The notes under the pieces: model-generated
What the model was told of the DNA's origin: nothing
The model's input: only the letters and a program-made list of their open reading frames with translations
The model's database searches: none
Program-made: the position numbers and the translations under genes
Assembly: GCA_018824305.1 (NCBI GenBank)
Contig: JAHJGM010000005.1
Span: forward strand, 1 to 57,993
Length of the DNA: 57,993 nucleotides
Direction of reading: 5' to 3'
Origin: a bacterium
Lineage (GTDB): Bacteria; Campylobacterota; Campylobacteria; Campylobacterales; Sulfurimonadaceae
In this document: one piece after another, positions 25,584 through 37,254 of the stretch
Layout of the letters: each line of letters opens with the position of its first letter
How positions within the stretch are numbered: position 1 is the first letter of the stretch

Positions 25584-25976
25584 CTATATTAGCTTTTGAG
25601 CTGCATTTTCAAGTTTTGCAGAAACAGATGCGATTGCTGTTGCAGAATCTGAAACGTCTTCAATAAGCTGTTTAGCTTCTGCAAGAGCTGCTGCTATCGC
25701 GCTCTCAGACTCGCCTTGGATTGCAACTGCACCATCAACTAGTACAACAACCTTTGACTCATCTACTTGAACAACTCCCCAATTAATAGCAACCGATTCA
25801 ACAGTTTTATTTTCTGTCTCTAGGTCGATTACACCAGCTTGTAACAACGTTGTTAACGAAGCATGATGTGCTAAAACTCCAAACTCACCCTCTTCACCAG
25901 GAAGAGTAGCACTAACGACATCACCGTTAAAGATCTCGCCGTTAGGAGTCAGGATTTCAAGTCTGAATGTATCCAT
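25584..25976 (-). CDS. atpC: ATP synthase F1 subunit epsilon
   Basis: A 130-residue epsilon subunit, part of the central stalk of F1. The beta-sandwich N-domain contains MDTFRLEILTPNGEIF, GEFGVLAHHA and the conserved lone-strand region; the C-terminal helix pair from about residue 85 is the intrinsic inhibitor. It lies 25 bases downstream of atpD and is the last atp gene of the cluster. Confidence 0.96.
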   Translation of the reverse strand: MDTFRLEILTPNGEIFNGDVVSATLPGEEGEFGVLAHHASLTTLLQAGVIDLETENKTVESVAINWGVVQVDESKVVVLVDGAVAIQGESESAIAAALAEAKQLIEDVSDSATAIASVSAKLENAAQKLI

Positions 25977-26001
25977 AACAATCCTTTAGAGTTTATGTGG
26001 A

Positions 26002-28295
<2,294 letters not shown>

Positions 28296-28307
28296 AGAAA
28301 TACTTCC

Positions 28308-29825
28308 TTACGCTACTATAAAACTAGTTTTAAACTCTTCTAGTGCTTTTATCATTAACGCATGTGTATCATCGTCTATTTTAGATGAACTTCTGATACT
28401 CTCAAAAATTTGAGGGTAAGAAGCTTCAATAAATGGATATAACTCTGATTCAAAACGAACTACATTTGATGCATCCATATCATCTAAGAAAGCTTGATTA
28501 CCCGCGAAGATAATAAGAGCTTGTTTCTCAGCTGATAAAGGAGAGTATGGAGGTTGTTTAAGTACTTCGACCATTCTTTGTCCACGCTCAAGTTGTTTAC
28601 GAGAAACTTCATCAAGATCAGATGCAAATTGTGCAAACGCTTGAAGCTCACGATATTGTGCAAGGTCAAGACGTAGTGTACCGGCAACTTGTTTAGTAGC
28701 TTTGATTTGCGCAGCACCACCAACACGAGAAACTGAAAGACCAACGTTGATCGCCGGACGTACACCTGAGTTAAAAAGATCAGTTTCTAGGAATATCTGA
28801 CCATCTGTGATCGAGATAACGTTTGTCGGAATATAAGCCGCAACGTCACCAGCTTGAGTTTCAATGATCGGAAGAGCAGTTAAAGAACCTGCACCTTTTT
28901 CATCATTTAACTTAGCTGCACGCTCTAGTAAACGAGAGTGTAGATAGAAAACATCCCCTGGGTATGCTTCACGGCCTGGAGGGCGACGAAGAATAAGTGA
29001 CATTTCACGGTATGCAACTGCATGTTTAGTTAAATCATCATATACGATTAGACCATGACGTGCGTTATCACGGAAGTATTCTCCCATTGTAACACCAGTA
29101 TATGGAGCCAAGAATTGTAATGCAGCAGCTTCAGCAGCAGTTGCAGAAACGATAATTGTATATTCCATTGCACCGTGTTCTTCTAAACGACGAACAACTT
29201 GAGCAACTGTTGATTGTTTTTGACCAACAGCAACATATATACATACAACACCGTTACCTTTTTGGTTGATGATCGCATCTAGTGCTACTGTAGTTTTACC
29301 AGTTTGACGGTCACCAATGATAAGCTCACGTTGACCACGACCGATTGGAACTAGAGCATCGATTGCTTTAATACCAGTTGCCAATGGTTCATGAACAGAT
29401 TTACGAGCCATGATACCAGGTGCTTTTTCTTCAACCAAACGAACTTCAGTTGTTTCAATCGGACCTTTACCATCAATTGGTTCACCAAGAGCATTAACAA
29501 CACGTCCAAGTAACGCATCACCAACAGGTACACTTAAAAGTTTTCCTAAGCGTTTAACGCTCATTCCCTCTTTTAATGTGTTTCCACCACCAAGTATAAC
29601 TATACCTGCAGTGCTCTCTTCAAGGTTCATAGCAAGACCACGAGTACCCCCCTCGAATTCAACCATTTCACCGGCCATAACATTATTTAAACCATAAACT
29701 TGTGCAACACCATCAGCATAAGATACAATCTTACCTGTTTCGTTGATATCAACACTTAGTTCAAAGTTTTCGATACGTTCTTTAATAATAGAACTAATTT
29801 CGTCAGCTTTTACTTTTGCTACCAC
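28308..29825 (-). CDS. atpA: ATP synthase F1 subunit alpha
   Basis: A 505-residue non-catalytic alpha subunit with the P-loop GDRQTGKT at about residues 170-177, [12 protein letters not shown] before it, and the arginine finger region [13 protein letters not shown] at about residue 370. Length is standard. It follows atpH after 21 bases. Confidence 0.97.
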   Translation of the reverse strand: MVAKVKADEISSIIKERIENFELSVDINETGKIVSYADGVAQVYGLNNVMAGEMVEFEGGTRGLAMNLEESTAGIVILGGGNTLKEGMSVKRLGKLLSVPVGDALLGRVVNALGEPIDGKGPIETTEVRLVEEKAPGIMARKSVHEPLATGIKAIDALVPIGRGQRELIIGDRQTGKTTVALDAIINQKGNGVVCIYVAVGQKQSTVAQVVRRLEEHGAMEYTIIVSATAAEAAALQFLAPYTGVTMGEYFRDNARHGLIVYDDLTKHAVAYREMSLILRRPPGREAYPGDVFYLHSRLLERAAKLNDEKGAGSLTALPIIETQAGDVAAYIPTNVISITDGQIFLETDLFNSGVRPAINVGLSVSRVGGAAQIKATKQVAGTLRLDLAQYRELQAFAQFASDLDEVSRKQLERGQRMVEVLKQPPYSPLSAEKQALIIFAGNQAFLDDMDASNVVRFESELYPFIEASYPQIFESIRSSSKIDDDTHALMIKALEEFKTSFIVA

Positions 29826-29846
29826 TACTATTCTCCTCTCTTCGTA

Positions 29847-30380
29847 TTAAATTGCTTTTAAAATATGCTCAATAATTTGAGTATTTATTCTAGATTTTGA
29901 AAAATCGATTTCGATTCCAAGATCTTCAACTTTCATCTTTATACCATCAAAATCGTTTTTTACAAACTTTAAAGTGATATTTGAATCAATTTTTTTGCTA
30001 ATCCCCGAACTTAGTTCACTTAAAGAAGCTGCATCAATATCGCTATTGCTGTAAACAACACCATTATAAGTATTATTTATTCTTGCAATCTCTTTTTGTA
30101 TAATTTTTGCTAATGCAGGAATTATACTTATGCGATTTTCTTCAACCAATAAATGAATAAGATTATTTAACTTATTTGATTCAACAGATTTTACTGCGTC
30201 TAACAGAATATCAAGTTTTTCACTCTTAGAAACGTTTGGATTATCCATAATTTGAGAATATTTCAAACTATTAAATTCCCCAGCAAGTGTGTCAAAAACA
30301 GCACCAACACTAACCAATTCATCACTATTGAAACTGCTTTTTAAAGCTTTCACGTAACGTTTAGCTATTAACTCTTCCAT
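29847..30380 (-). CDS. atpH: ATP synthase F1 subunit delta
   Basis: A 177-residue delta (OSCP) subunit, joining F1 to the peripheral stalk. It begins MEELIAKRYVKALKS and ends with the conserved GIEIDFSKSRINTQI segment (most family members have DGSVRGRL here). The start overlaps the stop of atpF by one base (TAATG), indicating translational coupling. Confidence 0.95.
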   Translation of the reverse strand: MEELIAKRYVKALKSSFNSDELVSVGAVFDTLAGEFNSLKYSQIMDNPNVSKSEKLDILLDAVKSVESNKLNNLIHLLVEENRISIIPALAKIIQKEIARINNTYNGVVYSNSDIDAASLSELSSGISKKIDSNITLKFVKNDFDGIKMKVEDLGIEIDFSKSRINTQIIEHILKAI

Positions 30381-30901
30381 TATGCAACCTTTTTCAAGAT
30401 AACATCAACCATAGCTTTTTTATCAAAACTATTGTTATCTTCTGTCAGCAATTCATTTAATGTAGCGTTAACTACTTCTCTTACCATTTTTCTTTTTTCA
30501 AGTTCCATGATTGAAAGAGTTTGTTTGCCTATGATTTCAAGTTCATTGTTGCATTGGTTCATAATGCTGTCATTTAGAACTTTATTCTCTTTTTTAGCAG
30601 CTTCCAAAATCTCTTTTGCCAATTTTTCAGAATCTTGAACTTTTTGCAAAGCTTTTTCTTTTGCTACTTTTGATTCATTCAACTTATCTTGAACTTTTTG
30701 TAGTTCATCAGAAATTGATTTGCTTCTACCAGAAAAGTAGTTTTTTGCCGGTTCTGCAACAAAATACCAAATTATTCCGGCAAAAACTACAAAGTTAATA
30801 GTACGCCACAAAATATCCGTAGAGTGCGCAGCACCCTGTTCAGATGCCAATGCATAAGTTGATACCATAAGCATTAATAATACAATTCTACTCATGAACA
30901 T
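30380..30901 (-). CDS. atpF: ATP synthase F0 subunit b
   Basis: A 173-residue peripheral-stalk subunit. A hydrophobic N-terminal stretch (about 3-17) ending STYALAS looks like a cleavable signal peptide; a second hydrophobic segment (about 33-47, NFVVFAGIIWYFVAEPA) is the canonical b-subunit anchor, with the long helical stalk after it. The signal-like extension is seen in other Campylobacterota b subunits. The start may be the Met at codon 3. It is co-expressed with the b' paralogue just upstream and overlaps atpH by one base. Confidence 0.93.
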   Translation of the reverse strand: MFMSRIVLLMLMVSTYALASEQGAAHSTDILWRTINFVVFAGIIWYFVAEPAKNYFSGRSKSISDELQKVQDKLNESKVAKEKALQKVQDSEKLAKEILEAAKKENKVLNDSIMNQCNNELEIIGKQTLSIMELEKRKMVREVVNATLNELLTEDNNSFDKKAMVDVILKKVA

Positions 30902-30903
30902 CC

Positions 30904-31326
30904 TTACAGTTGACTAAATTTAGCTTTAATAGCTTCTTTAAACAGTGGAACTTGTGACAACAAGGCACTATTTAACTCTTCACGCTCTTGAGCTAAACTT
31001 TGTTCAAACTCAACATATTCACTTGCCAATTCAGCACGTTTTGCTTCTAACTTGCTTTGAGCTAATTCCTTAGCATCTGCAATAACTTTCTCTCTTAAAG
31101 CTGCCGCCTCCAATTTAGCGTCCATAACAATTTGCTCAGCTTTTGCGATTAATGCGTTAACCTCTTCATCATTTGATCCCACTTGTTGCAGATCTTTTTT
31201 AATATCAGCTTCACGCTTATTCATATAAGCTAGCAAAGGGTTATAGAGCCAACTGTTTAGAACGGCAATAAGGATAAGAAATACAACCAGCGTTACACCA
31301 AGTAGTATCGGACTTATATCTAACAT
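30904..31326 (-). CDS. atpF': ATP synthase F0 subunit b'
   Basis: A 140-residue b' subunit: one membrane helix (about residues 6-26) with NSWLYNPLLAYMNKREADIKKDL after it, then a charged helical stalk. Together with b it would form a b/b' heterodimer as in photosynthetic bacteria and other epsilonproteobacteria. It is the first gene of the atp cluster and starts 23 bases downstream of the shared -10 13-mer. Confidence 0.94.
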   Translation of the reverse strand: MLDISPILLGVTLVVFLILIAVLNSWLYNPLLAYMNKREADIKKDLQQVGSNDEEVNALIAKAEQIVMDAKLEAAALREKVIADAKELAQSKLEAKRAELASEYVEFEQSLAQEREELNSALLSQVPLFKEAIKAKFSQL

Positions 31327-31341
31327 AGCACCTCCTAAAAG

Positions 31342-31354
31342 TTGCGTGATTATA
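31342..31354 (-). promoter_or_regulatory. Promoter of the main atp cluster
   Basis: The minus strand reads TATAATCACGCAA, with the -10 box 23 bases upstream of the atpF' ATG. It is the same 13-mer as in front of atpB and yebC. It lies in the 87-base gap after parB; no strong terminator separates parB from it, so read-through is possible. Confidence 0.7.
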
Positions 31355-31413
31355 CTATTTATAAATTGAAACGATAGTTAAAGATTGCTTTTTTTTTATA
31401 CAAATTTGTTATT

Positions 31414-32259
31414 TTATGAAAGTTTTGAAAGAAATTGACCAATTTGAGCTTCATTTGAAAACTCTACAGTCATTTTATTTGCCTTAAAAATCGTTTTTAA
31501 TCCTAAACTTTCAAGTTTAGTTTTTAACAATGAATAGTCATATTCGACTTTTTCATTTTTTTGTACAGGCTTGTTGATATCGTTTTTAATCGATTTGACC
31601 ATATTCTCAACATCTCTAACGCTGAGTTTTTGACCTATAATAGAATCAACCACTAATTGCTGATCTTTTTCATCCAGTCCTATCAATGCTCTTGCATGTC
31701 CTGATGATATTTTATTTTCAATCAAAGCTTTTTGCGTATTTTTAGAAAGCTGTAAAAGACGCATAGTATTTGTAATATGTACTCTGCTTTTATGAATTTT
31801 AACAGCTAAATCTTCATGTGTCAGATTATGTATCTTTATTAACTCATCATAAGCAGTAGCCAACTCTATCGAATTTAATTCATCACGCTGAATATTTTCG
31901 ATAAGTGCTAATTGACGCATCTTTTCATTATCGACTTTCATACATATTGCACGAATAGTCTTTAACTTAGCTAATTTAGAAGCACGCAGTCTTCTCTCGC
32001 CTGAAACTAATATGTAACCGTCAATATCTTCGATCACTACGATCGGTTGCAATAGTCCATCATGTTTAATAGACTCGCTTAATTCTTGCAAAGACTCTTC
32101 ATTAAAATGTTTTCTAGGTTGGTATGGATTGGGTTGAATACTTTTTAAAGGGATTTCTAAAATAGAATCTGCGGTCGGGATTTCATTCTCATAAGCTTCA
32201 CCGATCTCTCCTAAAAGAGCACCAAGACCTCTGCCTAAAGCTGCTTTAGTGCTTTTCAT
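31414..32259 (-). CDS. parB: Chromosome-partitioning protein ParB
   Basis: A 281-residue ParB (Spo0J type). The N-terminus ALGRGLGALLGE is typical, the CTPase/ParB domain has GERRLRASKLAKLKTI, then comes the HTH with SKNTQKALIENKISSGHARALI. ParB spreads from parS and recruits ParA and SMC. It overlaps parA by one base. I looked for a TGTTTCACGTGAAACA-type parS in the window and found none. Confidence 0.96.
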   Translation of the reverse strand: MKSTKAALGRGLGALLGEIGEAYENEIPTADSILEIPLKSIQPNPYQPRKHFNEESLQELSESIKHDGLLQPIVVIEDIDGYILVSGERRLRASKLAKLKTIRAICMKVDNEKMRQLALIENIQRDELNSIELATAYDELIKIHNLTHEDLAVKIHKSRVHITNTMRLLQLSKNTQKALIENKISSGHARALIGLDEKDQQLVVDSIIGQKLSVRDVENMVKSIKNDINKPVQKNEKVEYDYSLLKTKLESLGLKTIFKANKMTVEFSNEAQIGQFLSKLS

Positions 32260-33041
32260 TATGCTATTATCGCTTGTGCTAAATCTTGATAAGCTTCCGA
32301 TCCGCTTGATTTTACATCATATAAAATAACAGGTTTGCCAAAAGATGGAGACTCTGCCAATTTTACATTTCTTGGAATAACGATATACTCGTTTGCGACA
32401 TCTTTAAAGAGTTTTCCTTGAAAATGTTGTCTTAAATCTGCAAACACTTGTTTTGAAAGATTGTTTTGTGAACTGAACATCGTCGGTAAAAAACCTTTTA
32501 TAGAAAGCTTCGGATTAATCGTCTTACGGATCAGTCTTACCGTATTTAAAAGCTGTGCAAGACCTTCAAGTGCAAAGAACTCGCACTGGATAGGAATGAT
32601 CACAGAGTTTGAAGCCGATAATGCATTGATAGTCATTGGCCCGAGTGCCGGTGGAGAATCGATAATGATATAATCATAATCTTTAAGTACTAATGAAATC
32701 GCTTTTTTTAAGACTAATTCTCTTCCCTCAGTATTTCCTGATTCATAATACTCTTTTTCTATTCCGACCAAACCGATGTTTGAGGGTGCTAGATGTAAAG
32801 TAGGAAGTGTAGATTTTAAGATGATGTCTTTTAGCTTTTTTGTGCCGATAAGGACATGATAGATATTAAACTCATAATCATTTCTATGAAATCCCAAAGA
32901 TGTCGTAGCATTAGCTTGAGGATCTGCATCGATTAATAGGACCTTTTTTTCAGCTACAGCCAATGACGCAGCCAGGTTCACAGCAGTCGTAGTTTTGCCT
33001 ACTCCGCCTTTTTGATTCGCTATTACAATTACTTCACTCAT
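32259..33041 (-). CDS. parA: Chromosome-partitioning ATPase ParA
   Basis: A 260-residue ParA/Soj ATPase with the deviant Walker A NQKGGVGKTTT at about residues 9-19, LLIDADPQANAT and the Walker B DYIIIDSPP. It moves chromosome origins with ParB. The start overlaps birA by four bases (ATGA) and it is coupled to parB downstream. Confidence 0.97.
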   Translation of the reverse strand: MSEVIVIANQKGGVGKTTTAVNLAASLAVAEKKVLLIDADPQANATTSLGFHRNDYEFNIYHVLIGTKKLKDIILKSTLPTLHLAPSNIGLVGIEKEYYESGNTEGRELVLKKAISLVLKDYDYIIIDSPPALGPMTINALSASNSVIIPIQCEFFALEGLAQLLNTVRLIRKTINPKLSIKGFLPTMFSSQNNLSKQVFADLRQHFQGKLFKDVANEYIVIPRNVKLAESPSFGKPVILYDVKSSGSEAYQDLAQAIIA

Positions 33042-33673
33042 CTTAAACTAAATATCCTTTGACCATCGCTTATAATTGAACCATCATCCTGTAAAACAGC
33101 ATTACTAAGAGAAACTTTTTTATCCCCACCATGTGCAAAATAGTTTTTGCTCTTGTCAAATTCTAACTTATATTTACTAAAAATCTGCTTCCATCCAATG
33201 TTTTTTTTCAAATAATTAAAATAACCATTTAAAATATTTTCTTTAGAAATTGCAACATCAAGCTTTGAGAACCCCACAGGTGCGCTTATGAGATTTAATC
33301 CTATGCCGCAGACCAAATCCTCTTTGACAATATTTGTAATAGTCCCGCCGATTTTATTATCACCCAGATAAAAATCATTCGGCCACTTCAACCAAATTTC
33401 AGAGCCGTTTTCTTCCAAGACCTGTTTTAAAAGATATGAAAAATAGATAGATGATGACTCTAATTTTAAATCATCGGGCAGATCTTTAATAGCAATACTG
33501 AATGAGAAAAAAAGATTCCCCTCTTCACCTATCCAGCTGTTTCCCCGACTTCCTTGTCCCGCATACTGCTTAGCAGCCACAACCGCTACAGGAGAAACAA
33601 GTTCTCTGCTTTTAAGGGCATCTTTCAAATATCTTTGTGTCGAATCTATTTCATCAAGATAAATAGTCTTCAA
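33038..33673 (-). CDS. birA: Biotin--[acetyl-CoA-carboxylase] ligase, short form
   Basis: A 211-residue biotin protein ligase that attaches biotin to the carboxylase carrier protein. The catalytic loop GQGSRGNSW is at about residues 39-47 and LKWPNDFYLGDNKIGG at about 99-114. It lacks the N-terminal DNA-binding domain of E. coli BirA, so it does not act as a repressor. The start is a TTG at 33673-33671, inside the end of fmt (20-base overlap). It overlaps parA by four bases. Confidence 0.9.
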   Translation of the reverse strand: MKTIYLDEIDSTQRYLKDALKSRELVSPVAVVAAKQYAGQGSRGNSWIGEEGNLFFSFSIAIKDLPDDLKLESSSIYFSYLLKQVLEENGSEIWLKWPNDFYLGDNKIGGTITNIVKEDLVCGIGLNLISAPVGFSKLDVAISKENILNGYFNYLKKNIGWKQIFSKYKLEFDKSKNYFAHGGDKKVSLSNAVLQDDGSIISDGQRIFSLR

Positions 33674-34562
33674 CTTTTAAACGCTTTCCATTGATGTAAG
33701 AGATGATATCCATCTCATTTTTTGATGCAGGCTGAACTCTATAGACTTTTATAGCTCCAAGTTCACAGCCAACGACTATATGATCATCATGAATCTCTAA
33801 AATCTTTCCCATATCATATGTATGACAAGCTGCATGAAGACCTATCTTTTTTAATTTTAATTCACTTTTTAAGTACACGCCCGGCCATGGCGTAAAAGCT
33901 CTATACTTATTGTAGAGTTTAACGGCATCTTTAAACTCTATCTCGCCATCCGCTTTAGTTATCTTAGAACAATGAGTCGCAAGTTTACTATCTTGTTTTT
34001 CCTGTTTATAAATGTCATAATTTCTTAAGACATCCAGAGTCAGATCACTTGCGATATATGTCAGCTTTTCAAAAAGTGCTTCTGCCATTTCATCATCGTC
34101 TATCGCTATTTTAGATATTTTTATGACATCTCCCGTATCGAGTCCCTCATCCATCTTCATTGCAGTTACACCCGTATAAGTGTCACCGTTTAAAAGTGCT
34201 TCTTGAATGGGACTGGCACCTCTGTATTTTGGAAGTACGGAAGCGTGAAGATTGATACATGGAGCATGTAAAAGGATTTCGCGAGGCAATATCTGCCCAT
34301 AAGCAGCTACGATAATAAAATCACACTCGATAGCTGTCAGTTCTCTAACAGTTTCTTCGTCTCTTAATCTTGTAGGCTGATGCACTTCGATTCCGGCATT
34401 TTGTGCAGTTACTTTAACAGGAGGAGGCGTCATGATTTTTTTTCTGCCGACCGGTTTATCGGGCTGTGTGTAAACAGCCACGACTTCCATATCTTGAGCT
34501 CTAATCAGATCTTGTAAAATTACTTGGGCATACGTCGGTGTACCCATAAAGATTATTTTCAT
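33654..34562 (-). CDS. fmt: Methionyl-tRNA formyltransferase
   Basis: A 302-residue Fmt that formylates initiator Met-tRNA. The catalytic domain shows AAYGQILP, INLHASVLPKYRGASPIQ and GVTAMKMDEGLDTGD. The C-terminal OB-fold follows. The length is close to the family standard. It lies two bases downstream of proB and 20 bases of its 3' end contain the start of birA. Confidence 0.96.
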   Translation of the reverse strand: MKIIFMGTPTYAQVILQDLIRAQDMEVVAVYTQPDKPVGRKKIMTPPPVKVTAQNAGIEVHQPTRLRDEETVRELTAIECDFIIVAAYGQILPREILLHAPCINLHASVLPKYRGASPIQEALLNGDTYTGVTAMKMDEGLDTGDVIKISKIAIDDDEMAEALFEKLTYIASDLTLDVLRNYDIYKQEKQDSKLATHCSKITKADGEIEFKDAVKLYNKYRAFTPWPGVYLKSELKLKKIGLHAACHTYDMGKILEIHDDHIVVGCELGAIKVYRVQPASKNEMDIISYINGKRLKVEDYLS

Positions 34563-34564
34563 TA

Positions 34565-35332
34565 CTAAATCTCCTTACATGTAAAGAGTGTTCCGCCTAA
34601 ATGTTTATCATCGATAAGAAAACTTCTTACATCTTCTAAATTAAATCCGCTTGCCAAAAACATCTCACGCTTACATGTAAGCATATAGGATGCTGCTTTT
34701 AGTTTTGTGACTATACCGCCTGTTGCAAATTCTGTGTTTGGCGAAGCGTTTTGCTGCAACTCTTTTTCATCTATCAGACCGACAACTTTTTTTACCTTCG
34801 CATCAGGATTTTTATGCGGATCGCTGTCATAATAAGCATCGATATCAGACAAGATAATCAACATATCTGCATTGATGTTACAAGCGACATAAGCCGAAAG
34901 CTGATCATTATCGCCGACTACAAGTTCTTCGATAGCTGTTGCATCATTTTCGTTTATAATAGGTACGACACTGTTTTCTAGCAAAACGTTCATCGTATTT
35001 TTTATCTTCTCATTTTGAGAAGGAGTGCTTAGATTTCCCGCAGTAAGTAGGATCTGTGCACATAGTTCGTTATGCTGTGCAAATGCCAAACGGTATTTTT
35101 TCATCAAAAGAGGCTGCCCTATGGCTGCCAGCGCCTGTTTGTTTTCCAATATTTTCTTGTCAAGCTTTAACTGCGTATACCCCGCAGAAACAGCACCTGA
35201 AGAAACCAAAACGACCTCATATTTTTTTTTGAGATCGACAAGAAGTTTGACAATATTGTGCAGTCTGTCTTCTGCAATCTGCAAATCCTGCGTTAATACG
35301 GCAGTTCCTACTTTGATGACGATACGTTTCAT
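34565..35332 (-). CDS. proB: Glutamate 5-kinase
   Basis: A 255-residue kinase for the first step of proline synthesis. [14 protein letters not shown] at the start, SSGAVSAG at about residue 45, [16 protein letters not shown] and [12 protein letters not shown] are conserved motifs. It lacks the C-terminal PUA domain of the E. coli enzyme, as is common in this group. Two copies of the iterated palindrome lie in it, at 34671-34680 (encoding Leu-Thr-Cys-Lys) and at 34575-34584 at the very end. The start overlaps obg by four bases. Confidence 0.95.
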   Translation of the reverse strand: MKRIVIKVGTAVLTQDLQIAEDRLHNIVKLLVDLKKKYEVVLVSSGAVSAGYTQLKLDKKILENKQALAAIGQPLLMKKYRLAFAQHNELCAQILLTAGNLSTPSQNEKIKNTMNVLLENSVVPIINENDATAIEELVVGDNDQLSAYVACNINADMLIILSDIDAYYDSDPHKNPDAKVKKVVGLIDEKELQQNASPNTEFATGGIVTKLKAASYMLTCKREMFLASGFNLEDVRSFLIDDKHLGGTLFTCKEI

Positions 35333-36435
35333 TTTTGTTGTCTATCCGTATGGACTAGATTAAAAAGTGCGTATTTCAATGCTTCGATATTTTTGCTTGT
35401 TGCAGAAGAGATCGGGGTCACAAAATAAGGTTTTGTTCTGTCGTATCCAAGTGTCTCATCAGCTGTATCTTGAATAAAATATGGAATTGTCTTATCGAAA
35501 TCATATTCGCTTTTTTCATTCGCTTTAAGACCTAAAAGTTCTAAAAAGCCGTTTACTAGGTCATTTAGTTCCTCGTGTGGGACAATATCTACACGCGTAA
35601 GAGCTATAGCATATTTACTGTTGCCTAATATTTCTGAAAATGATGCAACCTCGTTTTTCAGAGTCTCAAACTGCTCTTTTAGATCTCTGTATGAAGCTAA
35701 ATCTATCATGAAAAGAAGTGTTTTTGTTCTCTCGATATGGCGTAAGAACTGGATACCAAGACCTTTTCCTTCACTAGCCCCGCCGATAATACCGGGGATA
35801 TCTGCCATAATGAAAGACTCAAAATCACCAATGTTTACTTGACCGAGTTTTGGAGTCAATGTCGTGAACTCATAGTTTGCTATTTCCGGACGTGCATTTG
35901 ATACAGTCGAGATAAGTGTTGATTTTCCGACATTTGGAAAACCGACAAGTCCTACATCGGCGATAAGTTTCAGGTCTAACTTTATACTTCTAGTCTCACC
36001 CGCTTCACCCGGCTGGCAATAGGTCGGTCTTTGGTTTGTAGAAGATTTAAAGTGCGTATTTCCGAGTCCGCCTTTACCACCCTCTAAAAACACCGCTTCC
36101 TGTCCGTCTTCAAGCATATCAAAAAGGACTTTACCGCTCTCTTTGTCAATGATCTGAGTTCCGGGAGGAACGATGATGACTTTTTTCTCTCCCGATTTTC
36201 CCGTCATATTTCTTGGTGCACCCGGTACGCCGTTATCGGCTTTGATATGCATATTTTTTTGAAAATGAGAAAGCGTATGCGTATTATTATCACATCTAAA
36301 CCAGATGTCACCGCCTTTACCGCCGTCTCCACCGTTTGGTCCGCCGTTTACAACAAATTTTTCACGACGAAATGAAGCACATCCTGCTCCACCTTTACCA
36401 GAAGAGACTGTAAGCTCTACGCTATCTATAAACAT
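35329..36435 (-). CDS. obg: GTPase Obg/CgtA
   Basis: A 368-residue ribosome-assembly GTPase. The glycine-rich Obg fold is at about 1-158, with [21 protein letters not shown]. The G domain begins [13 protein letters not shown], with [16 protein letters not shown] as G3, ALTRVD as G4 and [10 protein letters not shown] as G5. It follows rpmA in the rplU-rpmA-obg order found across bacteria, with the hairpin at 36563-36586 between them. Confidence 0.96.
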   Translation of the reverse strand: MFIDSVELTVSSGKGGAGCASFRREKFVVNGGPNGGDGGKGGDIWFRCDNNTHTLSHFQKNMHIKADNGVPGAPRNMTGKSGEKKVIIVPPGTQIIDKESGKVLFDMLEDGQEAVFLEGGKGGLGNTHFKSSTNQRPTYCQPGEAGETRSIKLDLKLIADVGLVGFPNVGKSTLISTVSNARPEIANYEFTTLTPKLGQVNIGDFESFIMADIPGIIGGASEGKGLGIQFLRHIERTKTLLFMIDLASYRDLKEQFETLKNEVASFSEILGNSKYAIALTRVDIVPHEELNDLVNGFLELLGLKANEKSEYDFDKTIPYFIQDTADETLGYDRTKPYFVTPISSATSKNIEALKYALFNLVHTDRQQK

Positions 36436-36562
36436 AAAAATCCTTGTGCAATATTTAAAATTTCATTCTGCTTACATGTAGGGCAAAATAAACTATTAAA
36501 GATTGTATTTTGAAACGAAATTATAGTGAAAAAAATGAATTTAAAAAAGAGTGTGTCAGAAA

Positions 36563-36586
36563 ATCCTCAGGCAGAAGCCTAAGGAT
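36563..36586 (-). terminator. Hairpin after rpmA
   Basis: ATCCTCAGGC pairs with GCCTAAGGAT except for one C-A mismatch, around an AGAA loop, six bases after the rpmA stop; a short T-run follows on the minus strand. It may end most rplU-rpmA transcripts and lower obg expression. A palindrome variant (36472-36481) lies between it and obg. The rest of 36436-36592 holds nothing else I can identify. Confidence 0.6.
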
Positions 36587-36592
36587 AAAAAA

Positions 36593-36850
36593 TTACGCAG
36601 CAGGTATGATTGAAACTTGTTTACGAGTTTTGTCTTTACGACCGAACTCTACAATACCATCTACTAGTGCATATAAAGTATGGTCTTTACCCATACCTAT
36701 GTTTAGACCTGGATGAACTTTTGTTCCTCTTTGACGAACTATAATGTTTCCAGCTCTAACTGTTTGACCACCGTATTTTTTAACACCAAGTCTACGACCA
36801 GCTGAATCACGGTTATTCTGTGTACTACCCTGACCTTTCTTATGAGCCAT
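36593..36850 (-). CDS. rpmA: 50S ribosomal protein L27
   Basis: An 85-residue L27, a large-subunit protein near the peptidyl transferase centre. The start [18 protein letters not shown] and [17 protein letters not shown] are diagnostic. No cleavable N-terminal extension of the Firmicutes type is present. It follows rplU by 24 bases. Confidence 0.97.
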   Translation of the reverse strand: MAHKKGQGSTQNNRDSAGRRLGVKKYGGQTVRAGNIIVRQRGTKVHPGLNIGMGKDHTLYALVDGIVEFGRKDKTRKQVSIIPAA

Positions 36851-36874
36851 ATCTATCTCCTACTTTTTAGTTAA

Positions 36875-37183
36875 TTACGCAGCAATTTTAGTAATGCGTA
36901 CACGTGTGAAGTCTCTTCTGAAACCACGTTTTACTTTACTGTCTTTACGACGACGTTTTTTGAAAGTAATTACTTTTCTGTCACGACCTTCATTGATAAC
37001 TTCAGCAGTTACAACAGCACCCGCTACGAATGGAGTACCGATTTTTAGTTCGCCAGCGTTAACTGCAAGAACTTCTTTTATTTCAACGATGTCTTTAGGT
37101 TCAAGACTCATTTTATCAAATAATAAAATATCGCCCTCTTGAACTTTATATTGTTTGCCACCGTTTTTGATGATTGCGTACAT
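36875..37183 (-). CDS. rplU: 50S ribosomal protein L21
   Basis: A 102-residue L21. [18 protein letters not shown] at the start and KRRRRKD-type [22 protein letters not shown] near the end are conserved. It is transcribed from its own -10 box at 37226-37231 and is the head of the rplU-rpmA-obg group. Confidence 0.97.
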   Translation of the reverse strand: MYAIIKNGGKQYKVQEGDILLFDKMSLEPKDIVEIKEVLAVNAGELKIGTPFVAGAVVTAEVINEGRDRKVITFKKRRRKDSKVKRGFRRDFTRVRITKIAA

Positions 37184-37225
37184 AGCGCTTCCTTAAATCT
37201 TAATAAGTATACAAAAAGTTCGCGA

Positions 37226-37231
37226 ATTATA
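37226..37231 (-). promoter_or_regulatory. -10 box of the rplU promoter
   Basis: TATAAT on the minus strand, 43 bases upstream of the rplU ATG, followed by TCGCGAAC, which resembles but does not match the CACGCAA discriminator of the atp promoters. Confidence 0.6.
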
Positions 37232-37254
37232 CATAAACTAGCTTTAAGTTTTGT

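Noticed and set aside
31327-33041. A parS site near parAB
   Set aside because: I searched by eye for TGTTTCACGTGAAACA-type palindromes and found none in the window.
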